A stretch of 64,000 nt of DNA from an uncultured Prevotellaceae bacterium. GTDB taxonomy: Bacteria; Bacteroidota; Bacteroidia; Bacteroidales; Bacteroidaceae. This document shows, piece after piece, positions 52,589-62,151 of the stretch (position 1 is the first letter of the stretch; each line of letters starts with the position of its first letter). A program made the translations under genes and the position numbers. A model generated the notes under the pieces. That model did no database searches and was not told the DNA's origin. It saw only the letters and a list, made by a program, of their open reading frames with translations. The stretch is from positions 62,001 through 126,000 of the forward strand of contig CADASP010000010.1 in assembly GCA_902790625.1 (NCBI GenBank). The letters run 5' to 3'.

Positions 52589-53157
52589 GCAATTTGCTGG
52601 AAAGGCTTAAGGACACGGGCTTTGAAATGCCAAACCGTGTTTTCATCAAAGTGGCAGACGCACGCAAGCGTCTTGCAAACGGACTGCGCTATATGCTTGC
52701 ACAGCAGGGCGAGAAACCTCAATGGCTACCCGAATACGAGCTTATAGCTGATTGGCTTTCTGACAACAAAGGAAAAGGGCTGCTGCTTGCCGGGAGCTGC
52801 GGACAAGGAAAAACGCTCGTCGCTACGCGCATACTGCCATTGTTCTTTGCAGAACGTCACTTGTTTTACAACCTTTTCAACAGCTACGAATTAAACAGCA
52901 GGCAAAACGAAGTATTCCGCTGCAAAATATTGTGTATAGATGATTTAGGAGTTGAAAACGAAAGTGTAAAGTACGGAGAGCGTCGTAATGTGTTCACGGA
53001 ACTTATAGACAGTGTTGAGAAGAAAGGAAAGTTACTTGTAGTCACAACCAACTTGACGCAAGATGAAATTGTGGAAAAGTACGGCACGCGCACACTCGAC
53101 AGGCTTTTCAGCTGCTGCAAAATAGTAACATTCAGTGGAAGAAGTTTACGACATTAA
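52576..53157 (+). CDS. DnaC-like helicase loader ATPase
   Basis: A 193-aa AAA+ ATPase: Walker A GSCGQGKTLVATRILP, Walker B ILCIDDLGVE, then LVVTTNLTQDEIVEKYGTRT with a sensor region. It is shorter than chromosomal DnaC (~245 aa) and lacks an obvious N-terminal DnaB-binding domain. It overlaps the DUF6291-like gene by 13 bp. It should load the replicative helicase on the element's origin. Confidence 0.88.
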   Translation: MEKIGNLLERLKDTGFEMPNRVFIKVADARKRLANGLRYMLAQQGEKPQWLPEYELIADWLSDNKGKGLLLAGSCGQGKTLVATRILPLFFAERHLFYNLFNSYELNSRQNEVFRCKILCIDDLGVENESVKYGERRNVFTELIDSVEKKGKLLVVTTNLTQDEIVEKYGTRTLDRLFSCCKIVTFSGRSLRH

Positions 53158-53188
53158 GAAAAAATAAAACCAAACAAAAAGTACTACT

Positions 53189-53392
53189 ATGTTGGAAGCA
53201 GGAAGTAAACAACAGCGCGACCTTTCGAGGCGCACACAGCAGCTACGTGACGGCATTACGCAGCTGATTAAGGAGTATGAACGTGAAACAGGCGTTGAAG
53301 TTACCAGCGCAAGCTATTCGACTAACGACGATGCAGAAGTAACAAGCTCGTTTGTCAAGGTCAGCGTGCGTGTACCTGACTTCATCGACTGA
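53189..53392 (+). CDS. Small hypothetical protein
   Basis: A 67-aa protein with a helical N-half (QLRDGITQLIKEYERETGVE) and a strand-rich C-half (SSFVKVSVRVPDFID). It follows the loader gene by 31 bp. Not recognised. The 278-bp stretch after it (53393-53670) contains only weak short frames. Confidence 0.6.
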   Translation: MLEAGSKQQRDLSRRTQQLRDGITQLIKEYERETGVEVTSASYSTNDDAEVTSSFVKVSVRVPDFID

Positions 53393-53670
53393 TGAAAAAT
53401 GCGTTAAAACAGGAAAAAAGCAGGAAAGAACAATAAAAGCAATCAAGCGAATGTTTATGAGAGTTCTATCACATGTCAAACCCTACAAAACGACTGAAAG
53501 CAGCATGAAACTAAAGCAAAAAGCTTTGCTGGAGGATTCCGATAGTTGCAAGCAGTCATTAGCAAGGTCGCCCCCCTTCGCATGTAGTCATACCTAACAA
53601 TTAGTACGACAACGAGCAAGGCCGGTAATAGACAGTGTACGACAACGTAAGAATAAAAGAACAAACGACT

Positions 53671-54384
53671 ATGGAAAGATTAGAAAGAAAAAGAGTCGGT
53701 GACATTATGTATCACAAGAAATGGCTCTACGACCAAGTGATTAACATTGCTGGGCGTGCAGTGCTGACAGCAACGCCAAAGATAGTTGACGCGCTTAAGC
53801 AAGGAGGCTTTAGCGTGTCAAAAGATTTGCTGTACGAGTGCTTTTCATTGGCACTTGATGATGGCTACGAAACCTTGCCAAAAGATGGCTATATAGCTGT
53901 TACAAACGAAGAAGCTGCCGCCGTAAGCTGGCCTTTGTTAGATGAGCAGATTGCACAGCGCACAGCTGGGCTTAACGAGTTCATTATGGAAAGCGCAATG
54001 GATAAGCTGAATACTGTAAAAGCGAAGGCTTTGGGTTATCAGCTGCCAATACGCAAAATCATCTTTGAGAAAACGACAAATAGTAATGATGTGCTAAGAC
54101 TGCTGTTTCAAGTCTTGGAGTTCAAAGACGGCCAACTGCAATATGTCAGCGGCTACAAGGAACGCATGGATGAATTTACGACAGTACGTTTCAAGTCGCA
54201 AGCTGCTGTTGACCTTTACAGCCAGCACGTAAAGGTGTACGAAGAAATGAAGAAACTCTATGACATGATACCTGACAGCTTCGCAAAGAAAAAGCTTAGT
54301 ACTGATTTCTTTGTCGCATTCCACTTTGGCGAAATAGGCTTTGAAGAAGGTGTTGACTACGAACAGATTGTAAACTTAAAATAA
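53671..54384 (+). CDS. Hypothetical element protein
   Basis: A 237-aa protein (start at 53671, MERLERKRVGDIMYHKKWLY; an in-frame start at 53635 is less likely). Mostly helical with two patterns, LTATPKIVDALKQGGFSVSK and DFFVAFHFGEIGFEEGVDYE, and no membrane segment. Not recognised. It is 12 bp upstream of the acidic repeat protein, so they may be co-expressed. Confidence 0.7.
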   Translation: MERLERKRVGDIMYHKKWLYDQVINIAGRAVLTATPKIVDALKQGGFSVSKDLLYECFSLALDDGYETLPKDGYIAVTNEEAAAVSWPLLDEQIAQRTAGLNEFIMESAMDKLNTVKAKALGYQLPIRKIIFEKTTNSNDVLRLLFQVLEFKDGQLQYVSGYKERMDEFTTVRFKSQAAVDLYSQHVKVYEEMKKLYDMIPDSFAKKKLSTDFFVAFHFGEIGFEEGVDYEQIVNLK

Positions 54385-54396
54385 GGAGGACTTACA

Positions 54397-54966
54397 ATGG
54401 CAGAAATAATTGATAACACGGAGCAGGAAGTTGAGCTGGAGCAGGAGACAGAGGAACAGCTTAATCCACAGAAGCAAATAGAACAAGAAGCTACTGTAAG
54501 CTTTATGCGGGCTATGGGCGTTGACCCATACGAACAGCAGGAAGAACAGTCGGCAGAACAGCAGGAAGAACAGTCGGCAGAACAGCAGGAAGAACAATCG
54601 GCAGAACAACAGGAAGAACAATCGGCAGAGCAACAGGAAGTCGATGTGCTTAAAATGCTTAGTGCAGTTTACGAGCAGACACAGCCGGCACCCGAAGAAC
54701 CTAAAGATCCTCGTGTTGCTAAACGTGAACGCATCGAGGAACAGAAGTTAAATAAAGAACTTGAAGCCACTAAACGCTTTTTGGACGTTGCGGGCATTGA
54801 TATAAAACCACGCCCGGAGCCAAAGATGCCTGACGTTCTACAGCAGCTCAAAGAAAGCAAGGATATGATAGGTATGTTCCAAGAAGTAAACGGACGGGAA
54901 AACAACCCTGATATTTACTACCACCAGCAGGAGGGCAGTATTTCAGACTTGCTTGACGGCGATTGA
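54397..54966 (+). CDS. Acidic Gln/Glu-repeat protein
   Basis: A 189-aa protein. Residues ~46-85 consist of four copies of an 8-residue unit, EEQSAEQQ, encoded by 24-bp repeats at 54541-54636. The rest is charged and helical (MAEIIDNTEQEVELEQETEE; KRFLDVAGIDIKPRPEPKMP). Such flexible regions are common in phage scaffolding or assembly proteins, but no homology is claimed. Position before the gp10-like gene would suit a morphogenesis protein. Confidence 0.7.
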   Translation: MAEIIDNTEQEVELEQETEEQLNPQKQIEQEATVSFMRAMGVDPYEQQEEQSAEQQEEQSAEQQEEQSAEQQEEQSAEQQEVDVLKMLSAVYEQTQPAPEEPKDPRVAKRERIEEQKLNKELEATKRFLDVAGIDIKPRPEPKMPDVLQQLKESKDMIGMFQEVNGRENNPDIYYHQQEGSISDLLDGD

Positions 54967-55065
54967 TTTACTTGAAAAGTTCTACCACAAGCACTACAAG
55001 TAATATTTCCATTGTGTGAGGCTGGGAAAGCTGAAAGGTGAGTAGCAGCATTTTTAAGTAAAGCT

Positions 55066-55533
55066 ATGGCAAAAATTGAGTTGGAACTAAAAGGGCTGCA
55101 AGCACTTCAAGAAAAGTTGCTTCAAAAGAAGCGTGACTTGGAAGATAGGCTTGAAATGGAACTGTTGGCCATTGCCGAGGAAGCTGTGACATACAGTAAG
55201 GAGCATAAAGGTTATAAAGACCATACTGCCAACCTTAAGAACACTATTTCCTTTGCATTGTACAAAGACGGTCAGCCGATTTCAATGCACATAGGGCAGA
55301 ATAAAGTGAAAAAAGGGGAAAGGCAAGTGACGAGTGATTTTGTTAATGACAGAATCAGCGCGTTTGCATCAGAAAAGGGCATAACCTCAACTAAGGGTTA
55401 TTGCTTGATAATAGTTGCGCCAATGGAGTATGCAAGAGCTGTTGAGGACAAGGGCTACAATGTCCTATACTTGACGAACTTCTACCTACAGGACAGACTA
55501 AAAGAACTGATTGCAGACATATTTGCGGACTAA
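55066..55533 (+). CDS. HK97 gp10-like putative tail-completion protein
   Basis: A 155-aa protein. The N-terminus is a helix (LKGLQALQEKLLQKKRDLED) followed by an SKEHKGYKDHTANLKNTISF segment and a late VAPMEYARAVEDKGYNVL motif; this order (GYxDxTxxLxxS..., then YAxxVExG) matches the HK97-gp10 group at head-tail joints. The match is by eye. It and the tape-measure-like gene are the only tail-related genes I see. Confidence 0.7.
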   Translation: MAKIELELKGLQALQEKLLQKKRDLEDRLEMELLAIAEEAVTYSKEHKGYKDHTANLKNTISFALYKDGQPISMHIGQNKVKKGERQVTSDFVNDRISAFASEKGITSTKGYCLIIVAPMEYARAVEDKGYNVLYLTNFYLQDRLKELIADIFAD

Positions 55534-55546
55534 ATAACAAAGAAAG

Positions 55547-55792
55547 ATGGAAACACAGAATAAACAAGCGTGCAGGACGGAAAGCCGCTTGCAGGCAAAA
55601 TGTCGGACTTACGAAAAGACCGACGAGAACGGCAAAAAGCACAAAGTAAATGTGCTTATTGTAGGTACTAAGGGCGATGGTGCCATACAAGCAGACAAAA
55701 CAAGGCGCAAGCGGCTTGAAATGGGCTGTGGGTGTTTGTTTTGGCTCATACTTGCAGCGGCAGCGTGCGCACTCTTAATGATTGTGATTTAG
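55547..55792 (+). CDS. Small protein with C-terminal membrane helix
   Basis: An 81-aa protein. Residues ~1-58 are basic and polar with several Cys; residues ~60-80 form one hydrophobic segment (GCLFWLILAAAACALLMIVI). It could be tail-anchored. Not recognised. The 267 bp after it contain a TG-repeat-rich stretch and the reverse copy of the GTTGTGCAA dimer (55948-55965). Confidence 0.65.
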   Translation: METQNKQACRTESRLQAKCRTYEKTDENGKKHKVNVLIVGTKGDGAIQADKTRRKRLEMGCGCLFWLILAAAACALLMIVI

Positions 55793-56059
55793 AAGTGTGG
55801 GAAGTTATTTACAGCAAGGGTGACAAGTCTTTATAAGACCACTCCCCTTTGATAAAAAAAGCAACAGAAGAAGATGGAATTAAGTTCTGTTTCAGCATGT
55901 TATGAACATTTGCCCTCGTGTGTGTGTTTGTGTGTGTGGTTACACTTGCACAACATTTGCACAACACACCGAAATTGTGTGTGTTAGAAGCAGGAGAATG
56001 AACATGTGAGTATATGTGCGGACAAACGGAACAAAAACGGAACAAAAAACAAAACAACT

Positions 56060-59000
56060 ATGGGACAGACAGACGTATTAGGACTATCAGCAATCGTTGA
56101 CATTGACGATATACGCAAGTCAATAACCGACGTTGTGGGCGACCTGCAACGTGTCGGAGTTGTGACTAAGGAAACCAGTGCGAAGTTACAGCGAGAACTT
56201 GACAAAATAGGCAGCAGTGCAGACAAGGACTTGTCCGCAAGGCTGACAGCCGCAATGAACGTTTTGCGGCAGGCGATGAAAGAAACGGATGCAGCCGTTA
56301 GCGGCACGCCCGAAAAACTTGCGAAAGCAAAGAAAGAAGTTGAAGCTCTTAACAAGTCTTACGCTACACTCGGAAAGGAGCTGGCAAGCCTAAAGAATGA
56401 ACGTGATAGCACAGTCATTGGCAGTAAGCAGTTTGATAAGCTGAACAAAGCCATTGAAAGTGTAGAGGGACAGCTACAGACAAATCGACAGTCTTTGCAG
56501 CTTCACACGCAACAGATTCAGGATTTGGAAGCAGCACAAACAGCAGCAGCCAATGCAGCAACACAACTGAAAGGCATTTATGACGGCTTCGTGTCTTCAT
56601 TGCATGAAGCAGGTGATGCCGGGCAAACTGTCATTGATGCAGTAGAGCAGCAAGCAACAGCTACGGAACAGGCGACGGAAGCCACCCAAGCACACACCCA
56701 AGCCACCCAAGCAGCGGCAGCAGCTAATGCAGAACTCGTTGCTGGACTTGAAGCCATTGCAGCAAAGGCGCAGGATATGGGCGGCAAAGTCGGAGGCAGT
56801 GCAAAGCAGCTGGGTGACAGCGTTTCAAAGAACGTGAATTTTGTAAAGTCGCATTTGGACTATATAGAAAAGACTAAACAACGACTTACAAAGGCAATTT
56901 CCGACGGTGATACGGAAACCGAAGCATGGGCAAAGAATGAGATACAGCGTGCAGAACAGCGTGTGCAAGAGGCTGTCACTTCCATAAAGACGTTTATGGA
57001 AACAATACGACAGTTAAGTGAAACGCCATTGCCCGAAACATCAAACAGCGGCACAAGCAGCAGCCCACGGCAGCAGCTTATGGAATGGCGAAACGAAATT
57101 GTACGTCTAACACTTGCTTATAGGGAAATGAGCAACGAGGAACGTGCAAGTGCAGAGGGGCAGGAACTAAAGGCAAAACTGGATGAACTGCAAGGCAAAG
57201 CTGCAACTTTGCGCGATGCGATGGACGATGTAAACGAAGCTATCAAGCACGATGCAAACGACACAGCGGCATTTGCTGGAGTTACTGAGGGCTTAAATCT
57301 GCTTATTAGTGGGTTTGGTGCTGCACAAGGCGCGGCAGCAGCATTTGGAATGAGTGAACAGGACTTGGCACGCGCACAGACTGTTATACAAGGCTCATTA
57401 GCTGCAACAAACTTTCTGACACAGGCACAGACGGCCCTACAAAGTCAAAGCGCCCTTATGCGTGGAATAAACACGCTGCAAACATGGGCGGCTGCAAAGG
57501 CAACGGACGTAGAAACCGCTGCAAAAGGCCGTAACATTGTCGCAACAAAGGCTGCAACTGTTGCACAGGGCATTTTCAACGCTATTGCTAAAGCCAATCC
57601 TTACGTATTACTTGCTACTGCCATTGTCACAGTCGTTGGCGCACTTACAGCCTTTGCTATTGGCACGCGAAAAGCAAAGCAGGAGGAAGAAGAATTGCAG
57701 CGTGTGCAGGAGCGTGAAAAGCAGTTCTATGACACGTATCATAATAAGCTTGCTACTACTATTGACAAGTACCGTGAACTACAACATGCCTACACTCAAT
57801 TAAAGTCTGCAAAGGAAAAGACGCAGTGGATTAAGGACAACACAGACAAGTTCCACGACCTGGGCTTTGAACTTAAGGGCATAGAGGAAACGGAACGTGT
57901 GTTCGCAGGAAATACGGACGCAATAATAAAAGCTTTTGACCTGCGTGCGCGTGCTGCTGCATACGCTGCCAAAATCACTGCAACGTACAACGATGCACTC
58001 AACGGACAGACATACAAGGTTGGTGACAAGTTAAGTGAAAGTAAGTTCAAAGAGCTTTTCCCCGCTTATGCCAACTTCAAAAACCATATAGGCGATACAC
58101 AGTACGCCAACATGGTAGGCGGCTTCTTTTCCGATGATTTCTACCTCTCGCAAAAAGGTGTTGACGAGCTTAACAAACGCGCACTTGACCAAGCGGAAAA
58201 GGATGTGCAAGGCTTGCGTGAGCAACGTGACAAATTGAATGAAGAAGCGCAGCGCATTGTAGAGAGTTTGGGAGTTTCAACGTACAAGCCAAATAGTGGA
58301 ACTACAACAACAGGAACACCAGCACCATCAAAGCAAACGCAACAATACAAGTCAGCAGTGGAATTAAACGATGAACTGCTGGCACTTACTAAAGAGCGTA
58401 TAGAGCGCGAACTTGAAATTGAGCGTGAGGGAACAAAACGCTGGGAGCAACTGCAACGTGAACGCATTGAAGCACAAGCAGAGATTGACAGACGCGCAGC
58501 ACGTAAAGCCGGCGATGAGGCTATTTCTAACCTTGAAGCAAGCTACAAAGGCGGTAACAGTGGACTTGACGAAAGCGGCTACCAGCAGCGTAGGACGCAA
58601 TTAGAACGTCAAACGCAAAACATCATTGCCGCCATAGATGCAAAGGCACTTGCAGACACAAATGCGCTTAACAAGCAGCGTGTATTGATGGAACAGGCTA
58701 ATGAAGATGCACTGATACAGCAATATCAGTCCTACACCGACAAGAAGCTGCAAATAGACAAGGACTATGCAGATGCCTTAAAGCGTATTGACGAAGCTAT
58801 TGCCGAAGCAAAGGAGCGTGGCGACACTGACAGGGTGGCAGCACTCACCCGTAGCCGTGCGCAAGCAGCGCAGACGCACAATGAGCAGCAAGCCAACCTT
58901 TCCTTGCAGCAGCTTAAGGAAACGCCCGATTATGTGCGTGCTTTTGAGGACTTGGGCAACACATCGACGCAGACGCTGGAGTTCCTTATCAAGCAGTTTG

Positions 59001-61045
59001 AAGAAGCGAAACAGGCAGCTGCAACGTCGCTTGACCCCGAAAAGCTGCGTGAGTACACCAGCACCTTGCAGCAGATGTACGACGAGCTTAACAACCGCAA
59101 CCCGTTTGTGGCACTCACTACGTCCGCACAGGAGCTTACGGAAGCAGAGCAAAAGCTTTCCATTGCGTCTGCAAACGTCGTGCGTGCTCGTCAGAACGTC
59201 AAGCTTGCAAAGCAGGCAGGTGACGCTCACAAGCTTGCTGAAGCTGAAAAGATACTCGCGGATGCGGAGAAAAAGGAACGCCAGGCAACGGATGATGTCG
59301 AAAAGGCAAAGAACAAGTACAAGAAAGCCCTTAAATCGACGTTTGAAAAGGTCAACGAGCTTGCGGATGCAATAGCCAACGTCGGCAACGCGATAGGCGG
59401 CACGGAAGGGCAGATATTGGGTATTGCAGCCAACGTTATGACGTTTATGACGCAGACGATTGACGGCATTAAGGCTGTCACTGCAACGGGCGTTGCTGCA
59501 CTTTCTACGCTGGAAAAGGCAAGCGTTATCCTTACAATCATCAGTGCTGCTATTCAGCTTTTCCAGCAGATAAGCAGCATGTTCAAGGATGCGCACTCGC
59601 AGTATGAGGCGTATGCGGAAAAGTTCAAGGAGATTAACCAGCTGCGTGATGCAGTCAATGACTACAAGCTCGCTGTCATTGAAGCCACAAACGCGGAAAA
59701 GCGTTGGTTTGCCACAACAGGACTTGCAAGCTTGAAGGACATGTACGAGTACAGCAACATGGCCTTGGAAAGCTATATGGCAAAGATGTACGAAGCACAG
59801 GCCATCTACCAAAACGAAGATGGTGGCGGCTGGCTCACAAGTGCGCTTGCGTGGCTGGGCAACCTTGTTTCCGACATTGTGAGCATACCGGGAAAGCTCA
59901 TTACGGGTGCGCTCGACAAAATGGGAATCATCGACAAGGACAGCTTGCTCGGGCAGATTATGGATTGGGGCATAACTGGTTTGTTCGGTGGTGCAGAAGG
60001 CTTAATCGGAAAGGGCGTTGGCGCATTGCTTGACACGCTCAACTATGACGAAGGCACGACAGCAGCAATCAAAAACCTGCGTATTGAAACACGGGAAGCA
60101 AGCAGCGGTTTCCTTGGCACGGGCATAGGTGGCCATTCACAGCGCACGGAGGTCTTGCGCGAATGGGTTAAAGCTAACTTTGGCAAAGACTTGTTTGGCA
60201 GCGACGGCATGATTGACGTACAGCTTGCACAGACTGTTATCGACAAGTACGGTGACAAGCTCGTTGGCGAAACAAAGGCTACGCTGGAGGAACTTATCAA
60301 GCTTAAGCAGGAATATGACAAGTTCCGTGAGCAGCTGGAGGAATACATATCCGAAATGTACGCCCCGCTTACGGACAACATGACCGATGCGCTTTGGGAT
60401 TGGCTCAAAGACGGCAAGGACGTAATGGATAGCTTCAAAAAGTATGCGTCTGACACGTTTGCCGACATTGCAAAGGAAATGATTAAGCAAGCACTGCTGA
60501 CAAAGGTGTTTGACGGTTTCCAAGACAAGCTTGCTAACCTCTACGAAGCGTATTCTATGGGGCTTGTTAATGAAAAAGACTTGACTTCCCAAATAATGGT
60601 TGCTACAGACCAGCTTCTTAATAATGCGGAAAGGCAAATGCCTGTCATACAGGATTTGCTTACATACATCGACGAGCAGTTTAAGGCTCGTGGCTTCGAC
60701 ATTACAGGCAGTGAAGCGTATGAGCAGCAAGGCTCGTCGGGCGCATGGCAGCAGCTTGGCGAGGACACCGGGCAGGAGCTTAACGGACGCTTCACTGCAT
60801 TGCAGATAACAGGTGAAAGCATACTCGTTCAATCCATCGCGCAGACAACGGCTTTGCAAGGATTGGCGCAAGAAGTGTCATTGAATCGAGCCGGCATACT
60901 CCAAATCGGGATGAATGTAGATGAAATCCGCGAAACAGGTGTTGAAATGTTGTTCCACCTAAAGAATATTGACGTGTCAACAAAGGTCTTGCCGGAAATG
61001 GCAAAAACGTTGGAGTCAATGGATAGAAAACTCGACCAGCTCTAA
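56060..61045 (+). CDS. Tape-measure-like protein (large coiled-coil phage tail protein)
   Basis: A 1661-aa protein; the ATG at 56060 starts MGQTDVLGLSAIVDIDDI. Long coiled coils fill ~20-450 and ~760-1100. A hydrophobic stretch at ~510-535 (NPYVLLATAIVTVVGALTAF) and a second at ~1145-1170 (ASVILTIISAAIQLFQQI) match tape-measure proteins that sit in the tail lumen. The C-terminal ~250 residues (MTDALWDWLKDGKDVMDSFK, FADIAKEMIKQALL) are typical of Bacteroidota phage versions. If it measures a tail at about 0.15 nm per residue, the tail would be near 250 nm. No tail tube or chaperone genes are adjacent. Confidence 0.85.
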   Translation: MGQTDVLGLSAIVDIDDIRKSITDVVGDLQRVGVVTKETSAKLQRELDKIGSSADKDLSARLTAAMNVLRQAMKETDAAVSGTPEKLAKAKKEVEALNKSYATLGKELASLKNERDSTVIGSKQFDKLNKAIESVEGQLQTNRQSLQLHTQQIQDLEAAQTAAANAATQLKGIYDGFVSSLHEAGDAGQTVIDAVEQQATATEQATEATQAHTQATQAAAAANAELVAGLEAIAAKAQDMGGKVGGSAKQLGDSVSKNVNFVKSHLDYIEKTKQRLTKAISDGDTETEAWAKNEIQRAEQRVQEAVTSIKTFMETIRQLSETPLPETSNSGTSSSPRQQLMEWRNEIVRLTLAYREMSNEERASAEGQELKAKLDELQGKAATLRDAMDDVNEAIKHDANDTAAFAGVTEGLNLLISGFGAAQGAAAAFGMSEQDLARAQTVIQGSLAATNFLTQAQTALQSQSALMRGINTLQTWAAAKATDVETAAKGRNIVATKAATVAQGIFNAIAKANPYVLLATAIVTVVGALTAFAIGTRKAKQEEEELQRVQEREKQFYDTYHNKLATTIDKYRELQHAYTQLKSAKEKTQWIKDNTDKFHDLGFELKGIEETERVFAGNTDAIIKAFDLRARAAAYAAKITATYNDALNGQTYKVGDKLSESKFKELFPAYANFKNHIGDTQYANMVGGFFSDDFYLSQKGVDELNKRALDQAEKDVQGLREQRDKLNEEAQRIVESLGVSTYKPNSGTTTTGTPAPSKQTQQYKSAVELNDELLALTKERIERELEIEREGTKRWEQLQRERIEAQAEIDRRAARKAGDEAISNLEASYKGGNSGLDESGYQQRRTQLERQTQNIIAAIDAKALADTNALNKQRVLMEQANEDALIQQYQSYTDKKLQIDKDYADALKRIDEAIAEAKERGDTDRVAALTRSRAQAAQTHNEQQANLSLQQLKETPDYVRAFEDLGNTSTQTLEFLIKQFEEAKQAAATSLDPEKLREYTSTLQQMYDELNNRNPFVALTTSAQELTEAEQKLSIASANVVRARQNVKLAKQAGDAHKLAEAEKILADAEKKERQATDDVEKAKNKYKKALKSTFEKVNELADAIANVGNAIGGTEGQILGIAANVMTFMTQTIDGIKAVTATGVAALSTLEKASVILTIISAAIQLFQQISSMFKDAHSQYEAYAEKFKEINQLRDAVNDYKLAVIEATNAEKRWFATTGLASLKDMYEYSNMALESYMAKMYEAQAIYQNEDGGGWLTSALAWLGNLVSDIVSIPGKLITGALDKMGIIDKDSLLGQIMDWGITGLFGGAEGLIGKGVGALLDTLNYDEGTTAAIKNLRIETREASSGFLGTGIGGHSQRTEVLREWVKANFGKDLFGSDGMIDVQLAQTVIDKYGDKLVGETKATLEELIKLKQEYDKFREQLEEYISEMYAPLTDNMTDALWDWLKDGKDVMDSFKKYASDTFADIAKEMIKQALLTKVFDGFQDKLANLYEAYSMGLVNEKDLTSQIMVATDQLLNNAERQMPVIQDLLTYIDEQFKARGFDITGSEAYEQQGSSGAWQQLGEDTGQELNGRFTALQITGESILVQSIAQTTALQGLAQEVSLNRAGILQIGMNVDEIRETGVEMLFHLKNIDVSTKVLPEMAKTLESMDRKLDQL

Positions 61046-61073
61046 TCGTTCAGTTTCCATAGTTGTTAGTTGG

Positions 61074-61110
61074 CCCATTGCGCAGACATAAGAACTGTGC
61101 AATGGGTTTT
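61074..61110. terminator. Terminator between tape-measure-like and XRE genes
   Basis: CCCATTGCGCAG / CTGTGCAATGGG stem (one G-T pair) with T5, usable by the plus-strand transcript and close to the minus-strand stop. Confidence 0.85.
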
Positions 61111-61451
61111 TACTGTTCACGGGTAGCGATTATTTCACCTCTATGCGTGCTTTGGCAGTTGTAAAATGTGGAAAAGTCGATATTGACACCTATCATTTGC
61201 CCACAACAAGGGCAGGTTATAATGAAGCGACCGTCTTTGTGTGAATACGGATTGCTGTTTTTGGGCAGCTTAAACAAGTCAGTGATGGCTACGCCTAAAT
61301 TGTTGGCTATGTTTTCAAGTGTTGACACTTTGGGCGCAAGTTTGCCGTTAGCAATGTTGTATAATGATGGTGTTGACAGTCCGCATTGTTCTGCCAGCTG
61401 CTTAAGTGACACACCTTTTGTTTGTGCAATCTCTTTAATTCTGTATTCCAT
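61110..61451 (-). CDS. XRE-family transcriptional regulator with CxxC tail
   Basis: A 113-aa protein. Residues ~1-60 are an HTH_3 domain (EIAQTKGVSLKQLAEQCGLS, LYNIANGKLAPKVSTLENIA). The C-terminal half has a CPCCG motif and a basic end (IITCPCCGQMIGVNIDF). It faces a divergent gene across a ~200-bp AT-rich region, the layout of a lysogeny repressor/antirepressor control region. Confidence 0.88.
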   Translation of the reverse strand: MEYRIKEIAQTKGVSLKQLAEQCGLSTPSLYNIANGKLAPKVSTLENIANNLGVAITDLFKLPKNSNPYSHKDGRFIITCPCCGQMIGVNIDFSTFYNCQSTHRGEIIATREQ

Positions 61452-61512
61452 ATTTTAAGCTTAAATTATTCTTATTATTCTTAGTTTCGCTTTATTTCGC
61501 TTAATTTTGCTG

Positions 61513-61612
61513 CAAAGTTATTATTTTTATATAAAATAAAGTAATACATTATATTAAATGGTGTTAAAATAGTGTATTTGTTTGGTTATTATAATTTATT
61601 TCACTACTTTTG
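61513..61612. promoter_or_regulatory. Divergent promoter region of the element
   Basis: Plus strand: TTTG at 61581-61584, 20-nt spacer, TACTTTTG at 61605-61612. Minus strand: TAACTTTG at 61520-61513 toward the XRE gene, without a clear -33. AT-rich repeats (TTTATTTCGCTTAATTTTG) between them could be operator sites. Confidence 0.65.
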
Positions 61613-61655
61613 CATCATAAAAATAAAGTATTACATAACAAATAGCGTTTCGATT

Positions 61656-62054
61656 ATGACAAAACAAGAATTTACACAGAGAGTTGGAATGCAGGTTAGC
61701 GCAGAGGAATACAGCGCAATCGAGCAGGTTTACATGGCCAGCGATGTTGACAAGGACGAGTTTTGCAGGTTATGGGTAAAGATGAACGCACAGCGCGTTA
61801 GTGCAGCCAAGCAACTTGCCCGGCAGCAGGAAAAGGAGCGCAAGCAGCATGAGCAACTTTGGGAAATCGTAATGAAGTACGGCGGCATGAGCTACGAGAC
61901 AATGAACAGCGTTGCAAGTGAATTGCTGACGAAGAAGCAAGCCAGCCTTTGTGCAGCTGTTGGCATACAGATGGAAAGCGAGTACTACGGACAGCGTGAC
62001 AAGTCGCTAAGTACTGTACTTTACGAGATTAAGAAGTATTTGAAAGCAGCATAA
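61656..62054 (+). CDS. Hypothetical element protein
   Basis: A 132-aa helical protein (MTKQEFTQRVGMQVSAEEYS, EQVYMASDVDKDEFCRLWVK). The ATG at 61656 follows the mapped promoter by 43 bp. Divergent from the XRE gene, so it may be an early or regulated gene. The NRVG..VS.EEY..IE..Y pattern is common in Bacteroidales phage and mobile-element proteins; function unknown. Confidence 0.75.
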   Translation: MTKQEFTQRVGMQVSAEEYSAIEQVYMASDVDKDEFCRLWVKMNAQRVSAAKQLARQQEKERKQHEQLWEIVMKYGGMSYETMNSVASELLTKKQASLCAAVGIQMESEYYGQRDKSLSTVLYEIKKYLKAA

Positions 62055-62151
62055 TGTAAGAACGCGCAGGGTGGGCAACGCCTGCCTTGCGCAGACAGAT
62101 AAGAACGACATTTCAGTTTTATATAAGTTTCACAATTAAATTTTTATCACA

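Noticed and set aside
54376..54633. 85-codon Leu/Phe/Cys-rich minus-strand frame resembling a membrane protein
   Set aside because: It is the reverse reading of the EEQSAEQQ repeats.
54541..54636. CRISPR-like regularly spaced repeats
   Set aside because: Units are contiguous 24-mers in a coding frame without spacers; no cas genes seen.
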